Source of the DNA: Ignavibacteriales bacterium
Lineage (GTDB): Bacteria > Bacteroidota > Ignavibacteria > Ignavibacteriales > Ignavibacteriaceae
Reading direction: 5' to 3'
NCBI GenBank assembly: GCA_016709765.1
Contig: JADJMD010000012.1
Coordinates: 248,001-312,000 of the forward strand
DNA length: 64,000 nucleotides
A program made the translations under genes and the position numbers. The stretch's first letter is position 1; every line of letters begins with the position of its first letter. Positions 9,916 to 18,875 of this stretch are shown here, in pieces. The notes beneath the pieces were generated by a model. That model did not search any database. It was not told the DNA's origin and worked only from the letters and a program-made list of their open reading frames with translations.

Positions 9916-12513
9916 ATGACCACTTTAGCTGCTTTATCTAAATATTTTGGTCATAAAGAATTTAGACCGGGACAACAAGAAATAATTGATGAAATTGTTC
10001 ATGGTAACAATGTGCTTGCGGTACTACCAACAGGCGCTGGAAAATCAATTTGTTTTCAGATTCCCGCATTAATAAATGATAACTATTCAATAGTAATTTC
10101 ACCATTAATCGCTTTGATGAAGGACCAAGTTGATGCTTTAAATAAATCAACTGAGATAGCAGCATTTATTAATAGCACTCAAAGTTTTAATGAGACTGAA
10201 AAGGTTCTACAAGAAATTCACTTTGGTAAATTAAAAATTGTTTATGTAGCGCCAGAACGTCTTGAAAGCCCTGAGTTTGCTGCAAGATTAAAAAATCTAA
10301 ACCCCGAATTCCTTTTTATTGATGAAGCACATTGTATAAGTGAATGGGGCCACAATTTCCGTCCAAGTTATACAAAGTTAAAAGATTTTATTGAGTTTAC
10401 AGGAATTAAAAAAATATCTGCATTTACTGCAACCGCTACCCCTGAAGTTGTAAAAGATATTGTCAAACAACTTGGGATGAAAAATGCAAAAGTCATCATT
10501 AAAGGTTTTGAACGTGATAATCTTTTTGTGAATGTTGAAATTACAAAACGAAAAAAAGAAAGATGTTTAGAACTCGTTCATCAGTTTAAATCGCCCGCCA
10601 TTATATATACTTCATCACGCAAAAAAGCTGAAGAACTTTCCGAATATTTGAAACACAATAAAATAGAATGTGAATACTATCATGCTGGTCTCAATACTAT
10701 CGTAAGAAAAAAAATACAGGAAGATTTTATTGAGGATAGACTACCAATTATTATCGCTACAAATGCATTCGGAATGGGAATTGATAAAAAAGATATTCGA
10801 TTAGTAATTCATTTTAATACTACCGGATCGATCGAGAATTTTTATCAGGAAATTGGCCGCGCAGGCAGGGATGGTAAAAACTCTCATACTTTTCTTCTTT
10901 TTGAGGACTCTGATATTCACATTCACGAGTATTTTATTTCTAATTCCTATCCAACAAAAGAGCTTATAAAAAGCATATATAATGCAATTTGCGATTCAGC
11001 ACAAATAGCAATTGGGATGAAATCCGATAAACAATTGCAGATTAATCTTGGATATATAAAACTTCATACTAAACAAGATATTTCTGCAGCAATCTTAAAT
11101 TCTGCATTAAACTATTTAGAGAATGCTAGTTACATTAGTATCAACTCTGCCTACAAGTCCGTTGATAAGATAAAAATTCTTTTTACAGAAACTAGACTAA
11201 AAAGCTTTATTAAAAGTACATCAAATGAACTTATGCGTGATGTGTTATTTTATCTAATAAGAAATTATGGTAAAGGGATTTTTCATAATCTAACTGCTCT
11301 TAAATTAGATAATTTGAAATCAGAAACGGGATTAACAAAACAAGAAACAACTGAAACACTAATTAATCTAGAGTTCCTTGGAATTATTGAATTTTCAAAA
11401 GCAGATGGTAAAGAATCAATCTCATTGATTAAACCTCGAGTAAGAACAGAGGAATTAAAACTTAATTATAAGCTAATTAACGAGCTCTATATAAGTTCTA
11501 AACAGAAGCTAGATAAAATGGTGGATTTTGTTTACACAAACAATTGTAGGTTTAGTTATATCATAAAATATTTTGGTGAAGATGCAAGCGATTACAAATG
11601 TGGTAAATGTGACAATTGCCTTAAACAAAATGGAATTGCAGATGACTCTATAAAGTATATTAAAGAAAATATTGAAGATCTTTTAAATGAAGATTTAGCT
11701 GAGCTAAGCGAAAACCAAATTGCAGATATTCTACTTGGAAAAAGTAAAAACATCGAACACAAAAATTATCAGCATTTTAATTCATTGACTCAGTACAAAA
11801 AAGAAGATATTTCTTATGCAATTAGAATTTTGATAAGTGAAAATAAAATTCAGGAGAAATCGGCTGTAAGCAATAAACTTTATTATATTGTGCGGGATGA
11901 TGAAAAGCAAGTGCCTGTTGTTGAACAGATTGGTAGTTTGAAAAGTGATTTCGATAAAAATATTGAGATGTACCATAGATTGCGCAAGGTGCGTGAAAAA
12001 GCATCTAAAAAATTCTTACAGTCTCCAAACATAATTTGTCCCGATGATTTATTAGCAAAAATATCACATCAAAAACCAAAGACTAAATCGGAGTTATTTA
12101 GTATCCCAGGTTTTAATGAAAGAATGTTTAATAAAGTTGGAAACGATTTTCTCGAAGTAATAAATTCATTTGGAAGTGTTAACGTGGATAAAAAAGGAAT
12201 GGCTGCGATTATAATTCCACAAAACATTATTGAGACTCATAATCTGTTGCAGAAAAAATATTCACTTCAAGAAATTGCAAAGTTAAGAAAGCTAAATGAA
12301 GCAGTAATATCAATGCAGATAGAAACCATCATCAGTTATTTACCGGAGACAAATATTTCATCAATAATTACAACAGACAAGCTAAATTTGATAACTGAAA
12401 AATATAGGAAAGGAATTACGGGGTTAAAAGAATTAAAAGAAGTACTGCCTAAAGATCTTTCTTATCCTCAAATAAGGATCGCTTTGGCAAAGATTTCACA
12501 TCAGTCTTTTTAG
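9916..12513 (+). CDS. recQ: RecQ-family ATP-dependent DNA helicase with HRDC and C-terminal HTH
   Basis: An 865-residue 3'-5' DNA helicase of superfamily 2. Walker A TGAGKS (39-44), DEAH box (136-139) followed by CISEWGH, SAFTATAT, and motif VI QEIGRAGRDG are intact. The RecQ zinc site is present around 550-575 as one Cys, then CGKCDNC. A winged-helix region follows, then an HRDC domain (about 665-740) and a C-terminal helix-turn-helix extension. The protein is longer than E. coli RecQ (about 610). It unwinds forks and recombination intermediates. Its 3' end overlaps the convergent DUF4296 gene by 65 bases. Confidence 0.95.
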   Translation: MTTLAALSKYFGHKEFRPGQQEIIDEIVHGNNVLAVLPTGAGKSICFQIPALINDNYSIVISPLIALMKDQVDALNKSTEIAAFINSTQSFNETEKVLQEIHFGKLKIVYVAPERLESPEFAARLKNLNPEFLFIDEAHCISEWGHNFRPSYTKLKDFIEFTGIKKISAFTATATPEVVKDIVKQLGMKNAKVIIKGFERDNLFVNVEITKRKKERCLELVHQFKSPAIIYTSSRKKAEELSEYLKHNKIECEYYHAGLNTIVRKKIQEDFIEDRLPIIIATNAFGMGIDKKDIRLVIHFNTTGSIENFYQEIGRAGRDGKNSHTFLLFEDSDIHIHEYFISNSYPTKELIKSIYNAICDSAQIAIGMKSDKQLQINLGYIKLHTKQDISAAILNSALNYLENASYISINSAYKSVDKIKILFTETRLKSFIKSTSNELMRDVLFYLIRNYGKGIFHNLTALKLDNLKSETGLTKQETTETLINLEFLGIIEFSKADGKESISLIKPRVRTEELKLNYKLINELYISSKQKLDKMVDFVYTNNCRFSYIIKYFGEDASDYKCGKCDNCLKQNGIADDSIKYIKENIEDLLNEDLAELSENQIADILLGKSKNIEHKNYQHFNSLTQYKKEDISYAIRILISENKIQEKSAVSNKLYYIVRDDEKQVPVVEQIGSLKSDFDKNIEMYHRLRKVREKASKKFLQSPNIICPDDLLAKISHQKPKTKSELFSIPGFNERMFNKVGNDFLEVINSFGSVNVDKKGMAAIIIPQNIIETHNLLQKKYSLQEIAKLRKLNEAVISMQIETIISYLPETNISSIITTDKLNLITEKYRKGITGLKELKEVLPKDLSYPQIRIALAKISHQSF

Positions 12514-12817
12514 TTGGTTTTGGTTTCAAACTTTCGATATAAACTATTGTGCTATCAAAAAATTTCTGCCACTTTTCAGGATCATTATTGTAGTAACTAA
12601 TTGTGGCATCATAATCTTTTTCATTTACTGTAAATTTTTCTAATACTTTTTGTTTAATTATAGTCTGCGCTAAAGAAGAAGTATCCTGCATAAAAATCAT
12701 ATCAACATAAATCTTTATAAACTTTTTCTCATCAATCGGTGATGATTTTTTACAGGATTGTAAAACAGTAGAAATGATTAAAAGGAAAAATATAAAAATT
12801 ATCGAACCGTATTTCAT
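12449..12817 (-). CDS. DUF4296-type small lipoprotein
   Basis: A 122-residue protein. The N-terminal hydrophobic segment ends in a lipobox-like VLQSC (Cys about 22) followed by lysines, so it is probably a lipoprotein. The rest (a short helical domain with KVLEKFTVNEKDYDAT and YYNNDPEKW) matches the DUF4296 pattern common in Bacteroidota-group genomes; function unknown. Its ATG overlaps the rhomboid stop (ATGA), so the two are translationally coupled. Its last 65 bases overlap the 3' end of recQ on the other strand. Confidence 0.75.
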   Translation of the reverse strand: MKYGSIIFIFFLLIISTVLQSCKKSSPIDEKKFIKIYVDMIFMQDTSSLAQTIIKQKVLEKFTVNEKDYDATISYYNNDPEKWQKFFDSTIVYIESLKPKPTKKTDVKSLPKRSLFEDKKDL

Positions 12818-13743
12818 TTCATTTTCTTACTTGCTTGAAATAAAATTTGTTTTTCTCTATCAGTTAGATTTTGATAACCCGACTGACTTATCTTATCTAA
12901 TATTTTATCAATTTCAGCTTGTGTAACTTCAATATCATCTTTCCTATTTAAATCATAAAATTTTGCATCTTCAACATCACTTTTACTTTGTGAAGTATTG
13001 CTAAATGGATTTTTAAAGAAATCATTATTTGAACTTGATTTATAGAAATAAGATTTTTTAAAAACATTTTTTAGTGAAACATAGCTATTCTTATCAAACA
13101 TTATATATAAAAATGCAAACAAAGCACCACCAAGATGTGCGAGATGCGCAACACCGCTTGACGCACTATCTATGGCTAAAAATTCAAACACTATTAAAAA
13201 ACCTATTAAATACTTTGCCTTAACAGGAATTAAAAAGTATAAGAAGATTAAATTATCAGGGAAGAATAAAGCATAAGCAATTAAAACTCCGTAAACCGCA
13301 CCTGAAGCCCCAATTGTTACTGCTTGTGCCCCACCCAACAATGGTGAAACAAACAAATGCAGTAAACCAGCACTAACACCAGCTAAAAGGTAGAAGAATA
13401 AAAACTTTTTTGAACCAAATATTTCTTCAATGCTTGCCCCAAACATCCATAAACCAAACATATTAAAAAATATGTGTGAAAAGCCTCCATGCATAAACTG
13501 GTAAGTAATTAATTGCCAAATCTGGAAATTAAAAGGTTGTCCATTGAAATCGTTTCCTGAAATAGGATTTAGAGCAAACCATTTGTTTACAACATACCAA
13601 CCCGGAAATCCATCGAAGGTAATATTATCAAATAATAGTTGAGCGAAAAAAATTATTCCATTTATGATAAGTAAATTTTTAATGACTGGCGGAAATGAAA
13701 AAAATCTTCCACCAAAACCTCTTGGTTGATAATAATTACTCAA
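12814..13743 (-). CDS. Rhomboid-family intramembrane serine protease
   Basis: A 309-residue membrane protein with six or more hydrophobic segments. The GASG motif carries the catalytic Ser147 and the partner His lies in AHLGG (His203). HGGFSHIFFN (about 85-94) is the conserved loop-TM2 motif. After the protease core there is a cytoplasmic tail of about 90 residues ending in a DREKQIL helix. Rhomboids cleave membrane-spanning substrates; the substrate here is unknown. It is 13 bases downstream of pgk and overlaps the DUF4296 lipoprotein gene by four bases, so gapA/pgk transcripts may reach it. Confidence 0.93.
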   Translation of the reverse strand: MSNYYQPRGFGGRFFSFPPVIKNLLIINGIIFFAQLLFDNITFDGFPGWYVVNKWFALNPISGNDFNGQPFNFQIWQLITYQFMHGGFSHIFFNMFGLWMFGASIEEIFGSKKFLFFYLLAGVSAGLLHLFVSPLLGGAQAVTIGASGAVYGVLIAYALFFPDNLIFLYFLIPVKAKYLIGFLIVFEFLAIDSASSGVAHLAHLGGALFAFLYIMFDKNSYVSLKNVFKKSYFYKSSSNNDFFKNPFSNTSQSKSDVEDAKFYDLNRKDDIEVTQAEIDKILDKISQSGYQNLTDREKQILFQASKKMK

Positions 13744-13756
13744 ACTAATCCTTAAT

Positions 13757-14956
13757 TTATTTTAAATCATTTAATGCGACAACACCGGGTAATGCTTTGC
13801 CTTCTAAAAATTCTAACGAAGCACCGCCACCGGTTGATACATGTGAAACTTTATCTTTTAATCCTGCTTTTGTGATGGCCGCAGCAGAATCGCCACCGCC
13901 GATAATAGTAATTGCACCTTTAGCTGTAACATCAGCTAAAACTTGGGCAATTGCGTTTGTACCAGTTGCGAAATTATCCATTTCAAAAACACCCATTGGT
14001 CCGTTCCAAACTATTGTTTTTGCATTTCTCAATTCATCAGAAAATAACTTTATTGTTTCAGGTCCAATATCCAATCCCATTTTATCGGATGGCATCGCAT
14101 CTACACTTACAACTGATAATGGTGAATCATTATTAAATTCACTTGCAACTACTACATCAACAGGCAGCATGAATTTAATTCCTGATTTTTTTGCATTCTC
14201 TAAAACTTCTTTTGCAAGATCTATTTTTTCTGCCTCAAGTAATGAAGTTCCTATTTCTTTACCTTCTGCTTTGTAGAAAGTGTAAGCCATTCCACCGCCA
14301 ACAATTAATGTATCAACTTTAGTAAGCAGATTATTTATAACATCTATCTTACCAGAAATTTTTGCTCCGCCTAAAATTGCTGTATATGGACGGTTAGGAT
14401 TTGTAATTGCTCCACCAAGATAATCAAGTTCTTTCTGCATTAAATATCCAGCAGCAGAAATTTTTATAAACTTTGTTATACCTTCAGTTGATGCATGTGC
14501 TCGGTGTGCGCTACCGAATGCATCATTAATATAAACATCACCAAGCTCGGCTAATTGTTTTGCAAATGTTGGATCATTTTTTTCTTCTTCAGGATGAAAG
14601 CGAACATTTTCGAGAATTAAAATATCGCCATTATTCATTGCATCAACCATCGCTTTTGTTTCTGCTCCTATACAATCAGGCGCAAGTTTAACTTCTTTAC
14701 CCAGTAGTTCACTTAATCGTTTTGCAGTTGGTTTTAAACTGTATTTAGGATTTGGTCCACCTTTTGGTCTTCCAAGATGACTCATTAAAATGGCTTTACC
14801 GCCCTCAGCAATAATTTTCTTTATTGTTGGTAGTGATTCCGTTATTCTGTTATCATCAGTAATATTTAAATTTTCATCTAGTGGAACATTAAAATCAACA
14901 CGAACTAAAACGCGTCTACCTTTAAGTTCTACTTTATCAATTGATAGCTTATTCAT
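13757..14956 (-). CDS. pgk: Phosphoglycerate kinase
   Basis: A 399-residue phosphoglycerate kinase, the normal bacterial length, transferring phosphate from 1,3-bisphosphoglycerate to ADP. RVDFNVPLD (substrate binding, about 20-28), SHLGRPKG, the GGAKISGK hinge segment and the C-terminal GGGDSAAA nucleotide-binding loop are all visible. It is downstream of gapA, separated by 74 bases containing an intrinsic terminator, so expression probably depends on readthrough or an internal promoter. Confidence 0.98.
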   Translation of the reverse strand: MNKLSIDKVELKGRRVLVRVDFNVPLDENLNITDDNRITESLPTIKKIIAEGGKAILMSHLGRPKGGPNPKYSLKPTAKRLSELLGKEVKLAPDCIGAETKAMVDAMNNGDILILENVRFHPEEEKNDPTFAKQLAELGDVYINDAFGSAHRAHASTEGITKFIKISAAGYLMQKELDYLGGAITNPNRPYTAILGGAKISGKIDVINNLLTKVDTLIVGGGMAYTFYKAEGKEIGTSLLEAEKIDLAKEVLENAKKSGIKFMLPVDVVVASEFNNDSPLSVVSVDAMPSDKMGLDIGPETIKLFSDELRNAKTIVWNGPMGVFEMDNFATGTNAIAQVLADVTAKGAITIIGGGDSAAAITKAGLKDKVSHVSTGGGASLEFLEGKALPGVVALNDLK

Positions 14957-14990
14957 TTTTCTTCCCTGAAATAATTATTTTAATTAATAT

Positions 14991-15020
14991 TAAAAAGGCG
15001 ATCCAAAAAAGATCGCCTTA
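14991..15020 (-). terminator. Terminator between gapA and pgk
   Basis: AAGGCGATC (14995-15003) and GATCGCCTT (15011-15019) form a perfect 9-bp stem with a 7-base loop. On the minus strand the stem runs into TTTTT. It lies after gapA and before pgk and could lower pgk expression relative to gapA. Confidence 0.85.
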
Positions 15021-15030
15021 AAGTGATCAA

Positions 15031-16089
15031 TTACATTTTTATTAATTTTATTAATAAATCAACACATCTGTTAGAATAACCCCATTCATTATCATACCAG
15101 CTAACAACTTTAAAGAATCTTTTTTCATCTTTAAAATTGTTTTGTAATGTGGCTAATGAATCATAAATAGATGAGCGTTCATCATGATTAAAATCTGTTG
15201 AAACAAGTTCTTCATCACAATAGCCAAGAATATCTTTCAAATAAGTTTCTGACGCTTTTTTAAGCAAGCCATCAATTTCTTTTATTGAGGTATCTTTTGC
15301 TGCTCTAAATGTTAAATCTACAACAGAAACATTTGCAGTTGGTACACGGAATGACATTCCTGTTAGTTTACCTTTTACAGAAGGCAAAACTTCGCCAACA
15401 GCTTTTGCTGCGCCTGTGCTTGATGGAATAATATTAACTGCAGCAGCTCTTCCGCCTCTCCAATCTTTTTTAGATGGACCATCAACAGTTTTTTGTGTTG
15501 CTGTATATGAATGGATTGTAGTCATAATTCCAACTTCAACTCCAATTCCCTCTTTCAATAAAACGTGAACAACAGGTGCCAAACAGTTTGTGGTACAAGA
15601 AGCGTTAGAAATTATTGTGTGTTCTGGTTTTAATTCATTATCATTAACGCCCATAACAACTGTTTTAACATCGCCTTTTCCCGGAGCTGAAATGATTACC
15701 TTTTTTGCACCAGCAGCAATGTGCCCTTTTGCTTTTTCAGAATCAGTAAAAAGTCCTGTTGATTCGATTACATATTCAACACCAAGTTCTTTCCATGGTA
15801 ATTGTGAAGGATCTTTTGAAGCGATAATACATTTTGTTTCTTCGCCATCAATAACAAGAACATCATCATGCTCTAAATCAGCCTTACTTTTCTTTGATGT
15901 GATTTCCCCGTTAAAAATACCGTGAACAGAATCATATTTAAGTTGGTATGCAAAATATTTGGCGTCATTAGTTACATCAACAAGAGCAACTATATCCACC
16001 TCTTTGCCTAAAACTTTTTTATCTGCCATTGCACGTAAGACGAGTCTTCCAATTCTTCCAAACCCGTTAATAGCTACTTTAACTGCCAT
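15031..16089 (-). CDS. gapA: Glyceraldehyde-3-phosphate dehydrogenase, type I
   Basis: A 352-residue GAPDH, slightly longer than the usual ~335. It has the N-terminal NAD motif NGFGRIGR, catalytic Cys165 in SNASCTTNC, His in TTIHSYT, and the C-terminal WYDNEWGYS. It oxidises glyceraldehyde 3-phosphate to 1,3-bisphosphoglycerate, feeding the neighbouring PGK. The start is supported by a strong AAAGGAG eight bases upstream. A terminator follows immediately. Confidence 0.98.
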   Translation of the reverse strand: MAVKVAINGFGRIGRLVLRAMADKKVLGKEVDIVALVDVTNDAKYFAYQLKYDSVHGIFNGEITSKKSKADLEHDDVLVIDGEETKCIIASKDPSQLPWKELGVEYVIESTGLFTDSEKAKGHIAAGAKKVIISAPGKGDVKTVVMGVNDNELKPEHTIISNASCTTNCLAPVVHVLLKEGIGVEVGIMTTIHSYTATQKTVDGPSKKDWRGGRAAAVNIIPSSTGAAKAVGEVLPSVKGKLTGMSFRVPTANVSVVDLTFRAAKDTSIKEIDGLLKKASETYLKDILGYCDEELVSTDFNHDERSSIYDSLATLQNNFKDEKRFFKVVSWYDNEWGYSNRCVDLLIKLIKM

Positions 16090-16118
16090 TTTTATAACTC
16101 CTTTAAATGAATTTAATC

Positions 16119-16148
16119 TTTATAATAAGCCCTGACAAAATTACTCAA
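16119..16148 (-). promoter_or_regulatory. Candidate promoter of gapA
   Basis: On the minus strand TTGAGT (16148-16143) and TATAAA (16124-16119) are separated by 18 bases and end about 30 bases upstream of the gapA start codon. Confidence 0.5.
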
Positions 16149-16298
16149 AGGGTGTTTTATTATCAATTCAATTTTATGTTAATTATGTGCACTTTAACAC
16201 AGTTTTTAGAACAAAATAATTCAGTTAGGGAGAGTTTTTGAACTAAATAAACTATATTTGAGTTATAAAATTAAACAGAATAAAATATAGAGGTTATT

Positions 16299-16805
16299 AT
16301 GATATCAGCTAAAATGCAAAAAGCTTTAAACACACATCTAAACGAAGAATTCTATTCTTCATATTTATATCTTTCAATGGCAGCATATTTTGAAGCTAAG
16401 AACTTAAAAGGATTTGCAAACTGGATGAGACTTCAATCCGCAGAAGAACAATTGCATGGAATGAAATTTTTTAATTTTATTTTACAAAAAGGTGGTAAAG
16501 TTACATTAACACAGATCGCTGATCCAAAAGTCGAGTGGAAATCGATATCTGAAGTATTCTCCGATACTTTAAAGCATGAGCAAAAAATTTCAGGATTAAT
16601 TAATAAACTTGTGGATGTTGCAATGATAGAAAAAGACTATTCAACAAATACTTTCCTACAATGGTTTGTTACTGAACAAGTGGAAGAAGAAGCAAATGTG
16701 GAAGAAATAATCCAAAAGATCGAAATGATTGGTGATAATAAAAGTGGTTTGTATATGCTTGATAATGAGCTTGGAACAAGAGCTGCTGCACCCGCTAGTG
16801 CATAA
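16299..16805 (+). CDS. ftnA: Ferritin (FtnA type)
   Basis: A 168-residue non-heme ferritin forming a 24-subunit iron-storage shell. The ferroxidase ligands are visible and spaced as in E. coli FtnA: Glu17, Glu50 and His53 (EEQLH), Glu94, Gln127 and Glu130. There is no heme-ligand Met at the bacterioferritin position. The gene stands alone with its own terminator. Upstream an AT-rich TATATTTG box at 16253-16260 could be part of a promoter, but I see no well-spaced -35. It converges on the nuo operon. Confidence 0.95.
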   Translation: MISAKMQKALNTHLNEEFYSSYLYLSMAAYFEAKNLKGFANWMRLQSAEEQLHGMKFFNFILQKGGKVTLTQIADPKVEWKSISEVFSDTLKHEQKISGLINKLVDVAMIEKDYSTNTFLQWFVTEQVEEEANVEEIIQKIEMIGDNKSGLYMLDNELGTRAAAPASA

Positions 16806-16826
16806 GTATCAGCTAATATTAAAATT

Positions 16827-16854
16827 AATCCTCTCAAATTTGAGAGGATTTTTT
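16827..16854 (+). terminator. Ferritin terminator
   Basis: AATCCTCTCAAA pairs with TTTGAGAGGATT (16827-16850) as a perfect palindrome followed by TTTT on the plus strand. The minus-strand flank is also T-rich, so it may act weakly for the nuo side too. Confidence 0.85.
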
Positions 16855-16856
16855 AA

Positions 16857-17048
16857 TTATACAAAAATATATGTGACTACACCTAGCAAAATTAATAATA
16901 TAAATATTCCAAATATCTCAATCTTTAAATCCCCTCCATCTTTCATATATTCTTTAGGATACTTTCCACCTGAAAAGAATTTTAAAGAAAAATATCCAAC
17001 ATTATAACCAACGAACACAAGTACAATTTCGGCTAAAAAATCAACCAT
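16857..17048 (-). CDS. Small two-helix membrane protein after nuoF
   Basis: A 63-residue ORF starting 12 bases after the nuoF stop. Two hydrophobic segments (about 5-24 and 44-63) flank a charged loop with SGGKYPKEYMKDGGD. I do not recognise a family. Position and hydrophobicity suggest a real small membrane protein co-transcribed with nuo. The Shine-Dalgarno signal is weak. Confidence 0.5.
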   Translation of the reverse strand: MVDFLAEIVLVFVGYNVGYFSLKFFSGGKYPKEYMKDGGDLKIEIFGIFILLILLGVVTYIFV

Positions 17049-17060
17049 AAACTTGTTTAT

Positions 17061-18383
17061 TTAATTTTTTACTTCAGCCAAAGGAAATTCTGTATGCCTC
17101 ATTGAATGAACTTTGTTTGCAACTTTTAGATTAACTTCTTTACTCACTCTTGCTTCAAAATAATCTCTGAATCTTGTTACCATAAATCTTACTGGCCAGG
17201 CAGCAGCTTCACCAAGAGCACAAATTGTGTTTCCTTCAATCTGGTTTGCAACAGTAATTAATAAGTCAATATCACTTACAGAACCATTTCCAGCAAGGAT
17301 TCTTTTAAGGATTTTTTCAAGCCAACCTGTTCCCTCTCTACAAGGGGTACATTGTCCGCAACTTTCGTGATGATAAAAATGAGAAATGCGAGCTAAAACT
17401 TTTACAAGATCAGTATCTTCATCCATAACCATAATACCGCCAGTTCCGATCGCAGAGCCTGCAGCTTTAAGAGATTCTGCATCCATTTTTACGCCTTCGA
17501 GTTGGTCACCGCGTAATGGAGGCATTGAAGACCCGCCGGGAATTACACATAGAATATCTTTATTGCCTGGAACACCGCCAGCATAATTATAAATAATATC
17601 TGTAAGCAAAGTACCGGAAGGTAATTCATAAACTCCTGGTTTGTTAACATGACCGCTAACACCAAATAAAATTGTTCCCGGATGTTTTGGTTCACCAATT
17701 TTTGAAAACCAATCCCAACCTTTAGAAATTATAGGAGGAATGTTAGTAATGGTTTCAACATTGTTAATTGTGGTTGGACATCCCCATAAACCATTTTGTG
17801 CAGGAAATGGAGGTTTGACCCTTGGATAACCGCGCTTACCTTCTAGAGAATTCATCAAAGAAGATTCCTCGCCGCAGATATAAGCGCCAGCACCTTTATG
17901 AACATAAATGTTACAAAAGAAATCCGTACCAAATTTTTCTTTCATAGCTTCACCAACATAACCAGCAGCATAAGCATCATCTAATGCTTTTTGCATAAGC
18001 TTTACCCATTTGTGGTATTCGCCACGAATGTAGATGTATGCAACTTTAGCACCAATTGCGTATGCAGTTATCAGAATTCCTTCAATAAGTTGATGTGGAT
18101 TATATTCAAAAATTTGTCTGTCTTTAAAAGAGCCTGGTTCTGATTCATCGCCGTTTATACAAAGATATTTTGGTTTATCGGTAGTCTTTGGCATAAAGCT
18201 CCACTTCAATCCAGCAGAGAATGCAGCACCGCCTCTACCACGTAAACCAGATTTTTTTACTTGATCAATTACTTCATCAGAAGTTTGTGCAAAGGCTTTT
18301 TTAGCAGCACTAAATCCGCCATTCTCAATATACACATCAAGAATGTGAATATTTTCTATATCAGGTAAAACAATTTTTTCCAT
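17061..18383 (-). CDS. nuoF: NADH-quinone oxidoreductase subunit F
   Basis: A 440-residue complex I subunit carrying FMN and the N3 [4Fe-4S] cluster, the entry point for NADH electrons. The FMN/NADH loop GLRGRGGAAF (47-55) and INGDESEPG are present, and the cluster ligands are Cys342, Cys345, Cys348 (SCGQCTPC) and Cys388 (ICALGE). It follows nuoE by nine bases. It is the last recognisable nuo gene; nuoG, which normally follows, is absent. Confidence 0.97.
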   Translation of the reverse strand: MEKIVLPDIENIHILDVYIENGGFSAAKKAFAQTSDEVIDQVKKSGLRGRGGAAFSAGLKWSFMPKTTDKPKYLCINGDESEPGSFKDRQIFEYNPHQLIEGILITAYAIGAKVAYIYIRGEYHKWVKLMQKALDDAYAAGYVGEAMKEKFGTDFFCNIYVHKGAGAYICGEESSLMNSLEGKRGYPRVKPPFPAQNGLWGCPTTINNVETITNIPPIISKGWDWFSKIGEPKHPGTILFGVSGHVNKPGVYELPSGTLLTDIIYNYAGGVPGNKDILCVIPGGSSMPPLRGDQLEGVKMDAESLKAAGSAIGTGGIMVMDEDTDLVKVLARISHFYHHESCGQCTPCREGTGWLEKILKRILAGNGSVSDIDLLITVANQIEGNTICALGEAAAWPVRFMVTRFRDYFEARVSKEVNLKVANKVHSMRHTEFPLAEVKN

Positions 18384-18392
18384 TTAATCAGA

Positions 18393-18875
18393 CTACTTTA
18401 AGGAATTGATAATTTCTTCTACTTTTTCTTTAGTAAGATTTTCATAATAATCTTCATTAACAGCTATCATAGGCGCTGTCCCGCAACTTCCCATACATTC
18501 AACTTCTTCAAGAGAAAATTTTTGGTCTGCCGATACACCCATATTATCCAGGCCAAGTTTTTCCTTTACTTGATTCCAAATCTCATAACCTCCGCGAAGC
18601 ATGCAAGAAACATTTGTGCAAACCTGAATGTGATGTTTGCCCATAGGTTTTTGAAAGTACATCGTATAAAAAGTTACAACACCAAGCACATCTTCGGAAG
18701 TCATTTCCAAAATCGTAGCAACTTCTTTGATTACTTCATTTGAGATATATCCATTTTGTTCCTGCGCAATATAGAGCGTTGCCATAACTGCAGGTTTTTT
18801 TTCTGGATATTTTGCTATCTCTTTATTTATTCGTTCGATGTTTTCTGGTGAAAATTTGAATTCGCTGTTACTCAT
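18393..18875 (-). CDS. nuoE: NADH-quinone oxidoreductase subunit E
   Basis: A 160-residue thioredoxin-like subunit holding the N1a [2Fe-2S] cluster. Ligands Cys86, Cys91 (CTNVSC), Cys127 and Cys131 (CMGSC) are all present. With NuoF it forms the NADH-oxidising module. The gene overlaps the end of nuoD by one base, suggesting translational coupling. Confidence 0.97.
   Translation of the reverse strand: MSNSEFKFSPENIERINKEIAKYPEKKPAVMATLYIAQEQNGYISNEVIKEVATILEMTSEDVLGVVTFYTMYFQKPMGKHHIQVCTNVSCMLRGGYEIWNQVKEKLGLDNMGVSADQKFSLEEVECMGSCGTAPMIAVNEDYYENLTKEKVEEIINSLK

Noticed and set aside
16238..16269. TTGAAC and TATAAA as a ferritin promoter
   Set aside because: Spacing is 20 bases, too long for a standard promoter; the TATATTTG box between them has no matching -33.
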